From the NCBI GenBank assembly GCA_900771995.1, contig CAAGQC010000061.1, forward strand, positions 1 to 23,927: a DNA stretch of 23,927 bases. The letters are read 5' to 3'. The notes beneath the pieces are model-generated. The model ran no database searches, had not been told where the DNA came from, and was given only the letters and a program-made list of their open reading frames with translations. Shown in pieces: positions 1 to 8,150 of the stretch. Position numbers and translations under genes: made by a program. The stretch's first letter is position 1. The number at the start of each line of letters is the position of its first letter. This stretch comes from Lachnospiraceae bacterium (lineage in GTDB: Bacteria; Bacillota; Clostridia; Lachnospirales; Lachnospiraceae).

Positions 1-749
1 TGCTGCTTATACTCTTCCTTGATCTCCTGCTTGGTCATCCGCATGTCCTTGCTGAACTTGAACTTCTGGTAGATATAATCTGCCGCAGCAATGATCATAT
101 AGATCAGGGAGACCCGGATACCCAGATCCGTCACCGTCTCTCCGATCAGAGCGATGGCCTGCAGCAGCTCCATATCGTACAGGGTATACAACAGGGGCCA
201 TTTATCCTTCAGATAATTATAACATATGTATACGATCAATCCAATCTTCAAAAGGGATTTGATCAGTTCCACCACAGAGTTCACAGATATGATCCGTTTG
301 AACCCGGAAATGGGATTCAGTTTGGAAAATTTCGGCTGCATCGGTTTGCCGGTGGGATGCCATCCCACCTGCACCACATCGCTCAGAAAAGCGATCAGGA
401 AACCGATCAGCAGCATCGGTGCCATAATGATCACCGATTGCAGCATCATCTGCTGAAACGCTATCGTCGCATCCTTCTGGGGCAGATCTCCGTGCCAGAA
501 TGTCACGACCTCCGGAATCCGCTGGTAGATATTACTGAAGACATTTAAAAACTGGCTTCCCATATGTCCTACCCACAGCTTCAACACCAGAAATACGGAC
601 AAAAGTCCCAGTCCATTGGCAATTTCACGGCTTTTTGCTACCTGGCCTTCTTTTCTGGCATCCGTCAGCTTTTTCTCGGTAGCAGGCTCTGTTTTCTCTC
701 CGCCCTGTCCTTCTGCGGCAAAAAATTGCAGATTATATTCCAGGATCAC
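1..749 (-). CDS. flhB: FlhB, flagellar type III export gate protein (partial, C-terminus off the window)
   Basis: FlhB is the export-gate subunit that switches substrate class from rod/hook to filament. The frame is open without interruption from position 749 to the window edge (249 codons). It begins with the family signature LQFFAAEGQGGEKTEPAT, followed by ARKEGQVAKS, four hydrophobic membrane stretches, and the start of the cytoplasmic linker (MTKQEIKEEYKQ). The NPTH autocleavage site and C-terminal domain lie beyond position 1. I chose the GTG at 749: it overlaps the fliR stop as GTGA, has GGAGGT five bases upstream inside the last fliR codons, and no ATG lies in frame near the conserved N-terminus. 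That arrangement implies translational coupling to fliR. Identity is secure from the N-terminal motif and from the fliO-P-Q-R-flhB order. Confidence 0.96.
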   Translation of the reverse strand, partial: MILEYNLQFFAAEGQGGEKTEPATEKKLTDARKEGQVAKSREIANGLGLLSVFLVLKLWVGHMGSQFLNVFSNIYQRIPEVVTFWHGDLPQKDATIAFQQMMLQSVIIMAPMLLIGFLIAFLSDVVQVGWHPTGKPMQPKFSKLNPISGFKRIISVNSVVELIKSLLKIGLIVYICYNYLKDKWPLLYTLYDMELLQAIALIGETVTDLGIRVSLIYMIIAAADYIYQKFKFSKDMRMTKQEIKEEYKQ

Positions 750-1528
750 ATCATACCTCCGATAAAGGACACCATCATTTTCTTCATTTCCTGATAGACA
801 AAGTCCGCGGCACCCGGCAGCATTCCCGCCGTCAGAAACATGGCCGAAAGACCTGCCAGCACCTTTAACTGGATACCTACCGCAAACATGTTCATCTGTG
901 GTGACACCTTGGCCAGCACTCCCAGGATCGCATTCAGGAGTAATGTTACACAAAAAATCGGCAATACAATACGAAAGCCGATCAGGATATAGTCATTCAT
1001 AAATTCGATCATGGAGTTCAACAGACTGTCTGCATGAAATACCACCCCGTTCACCGGGATCAGCGTAAAACTGTCTGCCAGTGCTCCAAAGAGATAACGG
1101 TACATTCCGGAAGCGATCAGCATCAGCATAAAGGAATACTGATACAGGACACCGGTGATACTGGTACTCTCTCTTGTCGCCGGATCCATAAGTGTTGCCA
1201 TGGAAAGACCGGTTTCCATATCCGCTATGGAACCAGCGAAATTAACGATCGCCATACAGATATTGGCGCCAAAACCGATCAACAGCCCGGCGATTGCTTC
1301 CTTCATGACGATCACAGCATATTCCATCACCGTATCGACGACTACCGCCTCCACCGGAGTCAGAGTCTCATACAGCAGAATCGCTGTGAAAAAGCTAATA
1401 CCGATCCGGATTCTGGCCGGTGTATCGTTCATTCCGAAGTAAGGTGCAATGTAGACAAAACAGGACACCCGGACCAGGATCAGTAAAAAATATTCAAGAT
1501 CATATATAGAAAACGAAAAATCTACCAT
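746..1528 (-). CDS. fliR: FliR, flagellar export gate membrane protein
   Basis: FliR is part of the FliP5-FliQ4-FliR1 export gate at the centre of the MS ring. The 260-residue product has the family's usual length and is almost entirely hydrophobic, with about six membrane segments. Family-like stretches include APYFGMNDTPARIRIGIS near the N-terminus, GANICMAIVNFAGSIADMETG in the middle, and a C-terminal VKVSPQMNMFAVGIQLKVL-like region (here AKVSPQMNMFAVGI). The ATG start lies 12 bases after the fliQ stop with a weak GGGATGA upstream. The last codons carry the ribosome binding site of flhB. Family and position agree, so confidence is high. Confidence 0.95.
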   Translation of the reverse strand: MVDFSFSIYDLEYFLLILVRVSCFVYIAPYFGMNDTPARIRIGISFFTAILLYETLTPVEAVVVDTVMEYAVIVMKEAIAGLLIGFGANICMAIVNFAGSIADMETGLSMATLMDPATRESTSITGVLYQYSFMLMLIASGMYRYLFGALADSFTLIPVNGVVFHADSLLNSMIEFMNDYILIGFRIVLPIFCVTLLLNAILGVLAKVSPQMNMFAVGIQLKVLAGLSAMFLTAGMLPGAADFVYQEMKKMMVSFIGGMM

Positions 1529-1540
1529 GAAGTCATCCCA

Positions 1541-1813
1541 TTACCTGTGTATGTATTGGCTGAAGCTTGACCAGAGTTCTACGGTATATTCCACCATCGT
1601 ATTCATCATCCAGCTTCCCAGCAGAACCAATGTCAGGAAGATGGCAATGATCTTGGGAACAAAGGTCAGGGTCTGTTCCTGAATGGATGTTACCGTCTGA
1701 AAAATACTGATGACAAGTCCCACGATCAGAGACACCAACAGCACAGGCAGCGATACCTTTATGATCACATAGAGTGCATTATTCGTCATTTCCGATACTG
1801 CATCAATCGTCAT
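1541..1813 (-). CDS. fliQ: FliQ, flagellar export gate small membrane protein
   Basis: FliQ is a small two-helix hairpin protein of the FliPQR export gate. The 90-residue length is exact for the family. Two hydrophobic segments are visible: KVSLPVLLVSLIVGLVISIF (about residues 19-38) and FVPKIIAIFLTLVLLGSWMM (about 51-70), joined by the conserved TSIQEQTLTF loop. The ATG start follows a GAGG about ten bases upstream, and the gene sits 20 bases after fliP and 12 bases before fliR. Nothing unusual was seen. Confidence 0.95.
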   Translation of the reverse strand: MTIDAVSEMTNNALYVIIKVSLPVLLVSLIVGLVISIFQTVTSIQEQTLTFVPKIIAIFLTLVLLGSWMMNTMVEYTVELWSSFSQYIHR

Positions 1814-1833
1814 ACCAAAACCTCATCTTCCGA

Positions 1834-2709
1834 TTAATAGAATGTCTGTACCAGCTGCCCTATGATCAGAGCCCAACCGTCTGCCAGTACGAACAGCAGA
1901 ATCTTGAAGGGCATGGAGATCGTCGTGGGCGGCAGCATCATCATACCCATACTCATCAGAGTGGATGCCACTACCATATCGATTACAATAAAAGGAATAT
2001 AGATCATAAAACCGATCCAAAATGCCATCCGCAGTTCACTGATCATAAAGCTGGGAACCAGTACAGAATTCGGAATGTCTTCCAGTGTTCCGTCCCACTC
2101 CTGTCCGGCGATATCCATGAACAGCTCCACATCCTTTACCTGGGTCTGGGGATACATGAACTCCCGCAGCGGCGCCATGCCCTTTTCCAGTGCCTCGCTC
2201 TGGTCTATGGTGCCTTCTTCAAAAGGCTGTATGGCTTCCTCGTTGATCCGGGTGATCGTAGGTTCCATAATGAAAAATGTCAGGATCAATGCCAGTCCGA
2301 TCAGGATCTGGTTCGGCGGTGCCGTCTGGGTATTTAGCGCCGATCTGGTAAAATGCAATACAATGATGATTCTGGTAAAAGAAGTCATCATGATAATAAT
2401 GGTCGGTGCCAGTGCGATCAGTGTCAGCGTAATCAGAATACGCAGTGCACCATTGATCTGTCCGTTGCCGTTATTATAGGTAATACTGACCGTATTGGCG
2501 GTATTCAACGTTCCCACTTCTTCGGGAGTCGTAGCGGTACCTGCCGGATTGATCACTGTGGACACTTCCGTGTCTCCCGTCAGATGACGTTCCGAAGCCT
2601 GTACCTTTACCGGCGTGCAAATACACAATATGCCCACCGTGATCAGCAGGCATATCATAGAAATAACCGTCTTTAATTTTCTGCTTGAATCAATGATCTT
2701 TCTCTTCAT
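1834..2709 (-). CDS. fliP: FliP, flagellar export gate protein with signal peptide
   Basis: FliP is the pentameric core of the flagellar export gate. The product has a basic N-terminus, a hydrophobic signal core (VISMICLLITVGILCICTP) and a likely cleavage after VQA. Family hallmarks follow: SFTRIIIVLHFTRSALNTQ, the PPNQILIGLALILTFFIM stretch, and the C-terminal DMVVASTLMSMGMMMLPP with the ending KILLFVLADGWALIIGQL. I chose the ATG at 2709 (291 residues). It overlaps the end of fliO by 20 bases and has only a weak purine-rich site upstream. A GTG at 2727 with CGGGAG ten bases upstream is a possible alternative that would add six basic residues. Function is not affected by this choice. Confidence 0.94.
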   Translation of the reverse strand: MKRKIIDSSRKLKTVISMICLLITVGILCICTPVKVQASERHLTGDTEVSTVINPAGTATTPEEVGTLNTANTVSITYNNGNGQINGALRILITLTLIALAPTIIIMMTSFTRIIIVLHFTRSALNTQTAPPNQILIGLALILTFFIMEPTITRINEEAIQPFEEGTIDQSEALEKGMAPLREFMYPQTQVKDVELFMDIAGQEWDGTLEDIPNSVLVPSFMISELRMAFWIGFMIYIPFIVIDMVVASTLMSMGMMMLPPTTISMPFKILLFVLADGWALIIGQLVQTFY

Positions 2710-3055
2710 TCTCTTTCTTAGCCGCACGTTCCAATAACTCCCGGAAGCCGGAAGTATTTTCCGATGTTGTCTTTTCCTTCAGTTGTTCTGCAGGAATCTC
2801 TCCCAGCGTCGTTACGGTATCTTTGCAGACCGCAATGGCATAATAAGACTCTCCGATCCGAACCAGTTGAATATATTTGTTATTCGCGATCCGGACCGTT
2901 TCCCTTATCTCGATATTGCCGGCCATTCCCTGTTGCTTCTGGTATCCCGCGATCCACTTCGTCACCCACGCGGTCGCCGCCAGTACTGCCACAAAAATGA
3001 GCAGTACCGTAATGAACTGGGCATAGCCGTCTGCTTTTCCGGTAAGTATGATCAT
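2690..3055 (-). CDS. fliO: FliO-type flagellar export assembly protein
   Basis: FliO helps assemble the FliP pentamer during export-gate biogenesis. The 121-residue product has one membrane segment (about residues 13-33, FITVLLIFVAVLAATAWVTKW). A small cytoplasmic domain follows with the usual FliO pattern: I.I.ETVRIANNKYIQLVRIGESYYAI. A charged tail ends in KKENEEKDH. The family is short and poorly conserved, so part of the call rests on its place between cheY and fliP, where Bacillota carry fliO (also called fliZ). Its ATG overlaps the cheY stop by one base (TAATG), and it overlaps fliP at the other end. Confidence 0.88.
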   Translation of the reverse strand: MIILTGKADGYAQFITVLLIFVAVLAATAWVTKWIAGYQKQQGMAGNIEIRETVRIANNKYIQLVRIGESYYAIAVCKDTVTTLGEIPAEQLKEKTTSENTSGFRELLERAAKKENEEKDH

Positions 3056-3417
3056 TAACCCACTACCTTTTTCACTGCTTCAATAACACGCTCTGCCTGA
3101 AAAGGTTTTACAATGAAGTCCTTGGCACCGGCCTGAATGGACTCGATAACCATTGCCTGCTGTCCCATTGCGGAACACATGATGACTTTAGCGCCGCCAT
3201 CCAGCTTCTTGATCTCCTTCAGTGCCTGAATGCCATCCATCTCAGGCATGGTGATATCCATCAGTACGAGATCCGGATTTACTTCCTTGAACTTTTCTAC
3301 TGCCTTCATTCCGTTCTCTGCTTCTCCGGCAATATTGTAACCGTTCTTGGTCAGGATATCTTTGATCATCATCCTCATGAATGCTGCATCATCACAGATT
3401 AAAATATTCTTAGCCAT
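3055..3417 (-). CDS. cheY: CheY, chemotaxis response regulator
   Basis: CheY is a single-domain receiver that, when phosphorylated by CheA, binds FliM/FliY and changes motor rotation. All catalytic residues are visible in this 120-residue protein: acidic pair D9-D10, phospho-acceptor D54 in LVLMDITMPEMDG, switch S82 (IMCSAMGQ) and K104 before P105 (IVKPF). There is no output domain. The start has an ideal GGAGGAAA site in the 36-base gap after fliY. In Bacillota this lone cheY lies between the FliY phosphatase and fliO, away from cheA, so signal receiver and eraser are produced together. Confidence 0.97.
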   Translation of the reverse strand: MAKNILICDDAAFMRMMIKDILTKNGYNIAGEAENGMKAVEKFKEVNPDLVLMDITMPEMDGIQALKEIKKLDGGAKVIMCSAMGQQAMVIESIQAGAKDFIVKPFQAERVIEAVKKVVG

Positions 3418-3453
3418 TTAATTTTCCTCCATTTGTTTGGTCTGTTCTCTGCT

Positions 3454-4929
3454 TTATTTAATAATTTCCGTAATACGTACGCCAAAGCTTTCTTCAATAA
3501 CAACAACTTCTCCCTTGGCAACAAACTTTCCATTGACCAGTACGTCAATAGGTTCTCCCGCAATACGATCCAGTTCGATGATCGTACCCGGTGAGAATTC
3601 CAGAATCTCGGAAATGGATTTTGTCGTTCTTCCAAGTTCTACTGTCACTTCCAAAGGCACATCCTTGATCAGGCCGATATTTTCCTGACTGCCGGTTCCC
3701 ATACTGTCGTTGGAAAAGCTCTGGAACTGGGCGGGCTGCACATTGACATTCTGCTGGGGCATTCCCATCATACCCATCTGGTTCATCATGCCCATGCCGT
3801 TCATCTGCGGCATTCCCATGTTGCCCATCTGGTTCATCATGCCCATCTGATTGTTCATCATGCCCATGCTGCCCGTCTGGTTCATGCCGTTCATATCCAT
3901 GCCAGGCATCTGGTTCATACCATTCATGCCCATGCCGTTCATCTGCGGCATTCCCATGTTGCCCATCTGATTCATGCCATTCATATTGTTCATAGCCATG
4001 GGATCCGGCTGTTGCATGTTCATCTGTGGCATGCTGCCGGCACCGGCATTCATCTGACCGGCACCGCTCTGCGGTGCGGATGCAGCGGGTGCAGACGCAG
4101 CGGGTGTAGATGCGGTACTCTCCGGCTGGGGAGCAGCACTTTCCGTACTTTCTCCCAGACTTCCCATCTGTGTATTAATGAACGTCTCTACCAGCTTACG
4201 TGCGAAATCGATGGGATACAACTGCATAATGGAGCTGTCTACCAGATCATCGATCTGCATACGGAATGCTATTTTTACAAAGGTTCCTCCCAAAAACGGA
4301 GAAATTTCCTTACCGTCCTTCACCTCTGTCAGGTCGAACAGAGAAGACTCAGGCGGGCTGATATCGATCACCGTCTGTAACAGTGTGGAAAGAGAGGTAG
4401 CCGCGGAACCCATCATCTGGTTCATAGCCTCGGAGATCGCACTCAGATGCAGTTCTCCGAGCTCTCCGTCGGTATTGGTTCCGTCGCCGCCCATCATCAG
4501 GTCGGTGATCACCTTAACATCGTGCTCTTTCAGTACCAGAATATTGGTACCATCCAATCCCTGTGTGTATTTGATCTGAATAAATACACAGGGCTTCTCG
4601 TAAGTGTCCAACAAACTGTTCCAGGTAGCAAGTGTAACTACAGGAGTCGTAATATTTACTTTACGGTTTACCAGCGAATACAGGGTGGTTGCGGAAGAAC
4701 CCATGCTGATATTGGCTACCTCACCAATCGCATCCTTCTCCACATCTGTCAGTATCTCGTCGCTTCCCTCCACCGGATCTGCACCTGTTTCCTGTTTGCT
4801 GTCATTATTTTCAGCCGTGCTGCTTTCCGGCTCTGCATCTGGGGTGTCTGTACCGCCATCTGCGGTATCCGACAGATCCATGCCTTGCAGCAGGGCATTT
4901 ATCTCATCTTGAGATAACATCCCATCCAT
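3454..4929 (-). CDS. fliY: FliY, CheY-P phosphatase and FliN-like motor switch protein
   Basis: FliY replaces FliN in the C-ring and dephosphorylates CheY-P. The 491 residues read as: an N-terminal LSQDEINALLQGM peptide like that of FliM (residues 5-17); an acidic linker (about 20-55); a CheC-type phosphatase domain (about 60-255); an A/S/P-rich segment (262-290); a Met/Asn/Gly-rich low-complexity segment (about 291-390); and a C-terminal FliN/SpoA domain (about 415-491). Both phosphatase sites fit D/S-x3-E-x2-N-x22-P: D66, E70, N73, P96 and S163, E167, N170, P193. Both should therefore be active. At 491 residues it is longer than the roughly 380 of Bacillus FliY; the extra length is mostly the Met-rich segment. 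The start lies two bases after the fliM stop with AGGAGGAG inside fliM. Confidence 0.96.
   Translation of the reverse strand: MDGMLSQDEINALLQGMDLSDTADGGTDTPDAEPESSTAENNDSKQETGADPVEGSDEILTDVEKDAIGEVANISMGSSATTLYSLVNRKVNITTPVVTLATWNSLLDTYEKPCVFIQIKYTQGLDGTNILVLKEHDVKVITDLMMGGDGTNTDGELGELHLSAISEAMNQMMGSAATSLSTLLQTVIDISPPESSLFDLTEVKDGKEISPFLGGTFVKIAFRMQIDDLVDSSIMQLYPIDFARKLVETFINTQMGSLGESTESAAPQPESTASTPAASAPAASAPQSGAGQMNAGAGSMPQMNMQQPDPMAMNNMNGMNQMGNMGMPQMNGMGMNGMNQMPGMDMNGMNQTGSMGMMNNQMGMMNQMGNMGMPQMNGMGMMNQMGMMGMPQQNVNVQPAQFQSFSNDSMGTGSQENIGLIKDVPLEVTVELGRTTKSISEILEFSPGTIIELDRIAGEPIDVLVNGKFVAKGEVVVIEESFGVRITEIIK
3760..4059 (-). repeat. Methionine-rich low-complexity segment of FliY, with a 46-base direct repeat
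   Basis: These 100 codons (FliY residues 291-390) hold 36 methionines, plus many Asn, Gly and Gln, in loosely repeating NGMNQMGNMGMPQMNGMGM units. At the DNA level a 46-base stretch occurs twice without mismatch, at 3786-3831 and 3924-3969, exactly 138 bases (46 codons) apart, so the repeat keeps frame. It lies between the phosphatase domain and the FliN-like domain and replaces what is a shorter linker in Bacillus FliY. Confidence 0.95.
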
Positions 4930-4931
4930 CG

Positions 4932-5912
4932 TTACTCCTCCTCTCTGATCACCGATGTGATCTGAACAGCATACGAATCTTTCTCTGTACCGGGCAGTGC
5001 TGTGAATTTCTTAATATTGCCCACATACACATTCATATCGGTATCCACTCTGGAATCCAGCCGGATACAATCGCCCACCTGCAGATTCAGGAAATCATTC
5101 ACCGAGATCGTGCTCTTGCCAAGCACAGCCTTAATGGGAATATCCACTCTGCGGATCATGGACTCAATGTATTCCTCGTAGTGTTCATCGTGATTCTCCT
5201 GCATTGTGGAGAACCAGTATTTGGTGTTCAGTTTATCCATCACATCTTCCAGGGTAAAGAAAGGAAGACAGATATTTACCATTCCTTCGACATCCCCGAT
5301 CTTCATATTCAGGGTAACGATAGCGATCATATCGCTGGGTGCAATTACCTGTGCGAACTGGGGATTCGTCTCCAACCGGCTCAATACCGGCGAGATCTCA
5401 ACAACATTTTTCCAGGGCTCACGCATCAGCTGTGTGAACATGATCAGAACCTTTTGCAGGATCGTAAGCTCTATATCTGAAAAATCTCTGCTCTTTTCCA
5501 ACGGCTGGCCGCTGCCTCCCAGCATACGATCCAGCATGGCATAACAAATATTGGTCGCAATCTCTATAATAATATTTCCGTTCAGCGGTGCGAAATTGAC
5601 TATGCCCAGCACCGACGGATTCGACAATGCATTGGAAAACTCGCTGAACGTAACCGTCTCGGAACTCGCCACCGTCACTTGTACATTTTTCCGCAGGTAT
5701 ACCGGCAGATTCGTGGAAATCAGTCGGCTGTAATGCTCGAAAATGATCTCCAGTGTTCTCAAATGTTCTTTGGAGAACTTGGTGGGGCGGCTGAAGTCAT
5801 AATTCTTGACCTGTTTCTCGTCCTCGCCCTGGATCTGATCCATATCCAGATCTCCGTCCGACAGTTGTTTCAGAAGATTATCTATTTCACTTTGTGAAAG
5901 TATATCACTCAC
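4932..5912 (-). CDS. fliM: FliM, flagellar motor switch protein
   Basis: FliM is the middle C-ring subunit: it binds CheY-P through its N-terminal peptide, FliG through its middle domain, and FliN/FliY through its C-terminus. The 326-residue product has the CheY-binding peptide LSQSEIDNLLKQL (residues 5-17), the middle domain with GGSG at 132-135 that contacts FliG, and a C-terminal SpoA domain with the usual LQVGDCIRLDSRVDTDMNVYVG. The start is GTG at 5912, preceded at six bases by the near-perfect site AGGAGGTGA. The gene lies 37 bases after fliL. Length and domain order are standard. Confidence 0.97.
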   Translation of the reverse strand: MSDILSQSEIDNLLKQLSDGDLDMDQIQGEDEKQVKNYDFSRPTKFSKEHLRTLEIIFEHYSRLISTNLPVYLRKNVQVTVASSETVTFSEFSNALSNPSVLGIVNFAPLNGNIIIEIATNICYAMLDRMLGGSGQPLEKSRDFSDIELTILQKVLIMFTQLMREPWKNVVEISPVLSRLETNPQFAQVIAPSDMIAIVTLNMKIGDVEGMVNICLPFFTLEDVMDKLNTKYWFSTMQENHDEHYEEYIESMIRRVDIPIKAVLGKSTISVNDFLNLQVGDCIRLDSRVDTDMNVYVGNIKKFTALPGTEKDSYAVQITSVIREEE

Positions 5913-5949
5913 AGGCCCTCACCTCCTGTCATCTTATTTTTCTGTCTCA

Positions 5950-6468
5950 TCAGCCGAACTTCACTCCGCTGATTGCGACCTTATAGATGAAGTCGGATTG
6001 GAACAGATCCTGAACAGATTTCAGAATCTCCTCTTTCAGGCCTTCCATGTCCTCTCTGCACTCATCCTCTGTATGTGCGGAAACAGTAGCCGTGATGGCA
6101 TCCTTGATCAGATTCTCATACCCGGACAGGGTGTCACTGCTTCCATAGGTCTTGTAATCCTTGTGCTTTGTATTGATGGACAAAGACACATCAAACATTA
6201 TGTAATCCTGCTTTGCTCCTGCCTCACTCTTCAGAGGAATCGTCATGGTATCCGCAATGTTATACACTTCCGTATCGGTCAGTGCAACATTGGTCGTTCC
6301 CTCAGCTCCCGGAACCGTCAGTTCCAGATTCATGGCGGTAGTGATATTGTCTACCAACTGTGCCGTCTTCTTGTTGGTGCCCACGATGCTCACCAGCATC
6401 ACGCTGGTCAGTACGATATTCACAACCAGCAATGCCAGGATCAATACTGTCATCAGATTTTTCTTCAT
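5950..6468 (-). CDS. fliL: FliL, flagellar stator-associated membrane protein
   Basis: FliL forms a ring around MotB and supports the stators under load. This 172-residue protein has a short basic N-terminus (MKKN), one membrane helix (about residues 5-29, LMTVLILALLVVNIVLTSVMLVSI), and an extracytoplasmic domain resembling stomatin/SPFH folds. It ends with the family-typical hydrophobic terminus (FIYKVAISGVKFG). FliL is weakly conserved, so the place between motB and fliM carries weight. The ATG start lies 29 bases after motB. Nothing unusual was seen. Confidence 0.92.
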   Translation of the reverse strand: MKKNLMTVLILALLVVNIVLTSVMLVSIVGTNKKTAQLVDNITTAMNLELTVPGAEGTTNVALTDTEVYNIADTMTIPLKSEAGAKQDYIMFDVSLSINTKHKDYKTYGSSDTLSGYENLIKDAITATVSAHTEDECREDMEGLKEEILKSVQDLFQSDFIYKVAISGVKFG

Positions 6469-6497
6469 TGATCTTTTGCTTCCTTTCCCTCTCCACG

Positions 6498-7328
6498 TCA
6501 GTTCGTCGTGGAAGGATTATATATTCTGATCTCTACACGTCTGTTCTTGCTGCGGCCATCATCTGTGGAGTTGTCAGCTACCGGCGTGCGGTCTCCCATT
6601 CCTGCATGTCTCAAATTCGACGGATCCAGGGAAGTGTTTTCCGTCAGATAATAAAATACGGAAAGTGCTCTTGCGCTGCTCAGTTCCTCGTTGTCCGCGA
6701 ACCGTGCGCTGTGGATGGGGACATTATCCGTGTGTCCTTCGATTTCGATCACAGAATCACTTCCGTAACGCTCCAGAATCACGCCCACTTTGTCCAGAAC
6801 CGCTTTGGACTGATCCTTCAGCTGGTCACTTCCGGAGTCAAACAGCAGTGCTCCCTTCATGGATAACTGCACATACTGTGCCGTGAAGGATACACTCACC
6901 TGATCCGCCAGGCTGTCCTCATTCAATGCTTCCTGTACCGTTTCGGCCAGTTCTTCATTGCTCTGCAGATTTTTCTCATTCAGTGCTTCCTGCAGTTCGG
7001 CCGCGCTATCGTACTTCTCATAATTATCGGAATCCGTCTCGCTGTCCGCATTTCTTCCAGCATTGCTGATATACTCATCCAGATCATTCAACTGGCTGAC
7101 ACCGTTGCTGATCAGGATGCCTTCGCCGATAGCCGTGGAACCGGCATTGAAAATGCTGAAAGTGCTGTTGGACATTGCCGCTGCCATTTCATTATATTTG
7201 GTGGCATCAATGGATGACATGGAAAACAGCATAACAAAGAAGCACAGCAGCAAGTTCATCAGGTCACTGAATGTGGCCATCCATGCCGGGGATCCAGCAG
7301 GTGGATCTTCTGGCTTACGTTTTGCCAT
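6498..7328 (-). CDS. motB: MotB, stator peptidoglycan-anchoring protein
   Basis: MotB pairs with MotA to form the ion channel that powers rotation and anchors it to peptidoglycan. In this 276-residue protein, GSPAWMATFSDLMNLLLCFF holds the ion-binding aspartate D22 at the start of its only membrane helix. An acidic plug/linker region follows, then an OmpA-like domain (about residues 140-270) with IEGHTDNVPI, NEELSSARA and SKNRRVEIRI. Its ATG overlaps the motA stop as TAATG. The coupling ion cannot be told with certainty from the helix alone. Confidence 0.97.
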   Translation of the reverse strand: MAKRKPEDPPAGSPAWMATFSDLMNLLLCFFVMLFSMSSIDATKYNEMAAAMSNSTFSIFNAGSTAIGEGILISNGVSQLNDLDEYISNAGRNADSETDSDNYEKYDSAAELQEALNEKNLQSNEELAETVQEALNEDSLADQVSVSFTAQYVQLSMKGALLFDSGSDQLKDQSKAVLDKVGVILERYGSDSVIEIEGHTDNVPIHSARFADNEELSSARALSVFYYLTENTSLDPSNLRHAGMGDRTPVADNSTDDGRSKNRRVEIRIYNPSTTN

Positions 7329-8125
7329 TAAGCTTCACCCCCTGCTTCCTCTTCGCCCTCTGCACTTGTTCTGTCCTTCGGAGGAAGGAACGACTTTAAT
7401 TTTTCTTCAATGACACGGGGGTTCTCACCAGCCTGTATGGATAAAAGTCCCTCGATCATAACTTCCTTCTGCTGCATTTCCACAGCATTATCTGCTTTTA
7501 ATTTATTGGAAACAGGCGTACAGATCCAGTTAGCCAGCAGGGAACCGTACAAGGTAGTGATCAACGCTACCGCCATCGCAGGTCCCAGAGTAGACGGGTC
7601 ATCCATGTGGTACAACATATCTACCAGACCAATCAGGGTACCGATCATACCCCAGGCAGGACCCATGGCTGCCAGGGTATCCCAGAAACCGATTGTATCT
7701 TTATGTCTTCCCTCTACACTTACCAGCTCCGTCTCCATGATGGCACGTACCAGTTCGGGATCGGTACCATCGACGATCAGAAGGATTCCTTTTTTCAGGA
7801 AAGGTTCCTCCAGATCCGTTGCTGCTTCTTCCAGAGACAGAAGACCTTCCTTACGTGCCACATTGGAAAGCTCTATGATCTTGCCGATCATCTCGGAAGT
7901 ATTCAGCGCCGGAGCCTTGAAGATCAGGGTAAAAGATTTCAGACCCGCTATGTAATTCTGTAAGCTCACAGACATGAGGGTACAGGAAAAGGCTCCACCG
8001 AAGGTAATGATTGCAGAGGCCGGATCCAGATATTCTCTGAATCCTCCGACACCCGCAGAGCTTATGATACCGAATACCAACATGAATAATGCCAATAATA
8101 TACCAGCTAATGATGCTATATCCAC
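7328..8125 (-). CDS. motA: MotA, stator ion-channel protein
   Basis: MotA forms the pentameric ring of the stator and meets the rotor through its cytoplasmic loop. The 265-residue product shows an N-terminal helix (LAGILLALFMLVFGIISSAG), a second helix (SAIITFGGAFSCTLMSV), the large cytoplasmic loop, and the C-terminal pair starting with the conserved MGPAWGMIGTLIGLVDML and ending VALITTLYGSLLANWICTP. The start is GTG at 8125, four to five bases after GGGTGAT, and 25 bases after flbD. The flbD-motA-motB order matches other Bacillota. Confidence 0.96.
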   Translation of the reverse strand: MDIASLAGILLALFMLVFGIISSAGVGGFREYLDPASAIITFGGAFSCTLMSVSLQNYIAGLKSFTLIFKAPALNTSEMIGKIIELSNVARKEGLLSLEEAATDLEEPFLKKGILLIVDGTDPELVRAIMETELVSVEGRHKDTIGFWDTLAAMGPAWGMIGTLIGLVDMLYHMDDPSTLGPAMAVALITTLYGSLLANWICTPVSNKLKADNAVEMQQKEVMIEGLLSIQAGENPRVIEEKLKSFLPPKDRTSAEGEEEAGGEA

Positions 8126-8150
8126 TTAAATCACCCGACATTCTGCATTT

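Noticed and set aside
2690..2727. The fliO-fliP overlap as evidence of a frameshift
   Set aside because: Both proteins are complete with proper termini; a short overlap is normal in this operon.
5030..5045. ACCGATAT, a good sigma-D -10 match, inside fliM
   Set aside because: No TAAA-like element lies about 15 bases upstream and it is within the conserved coding part of fliM.
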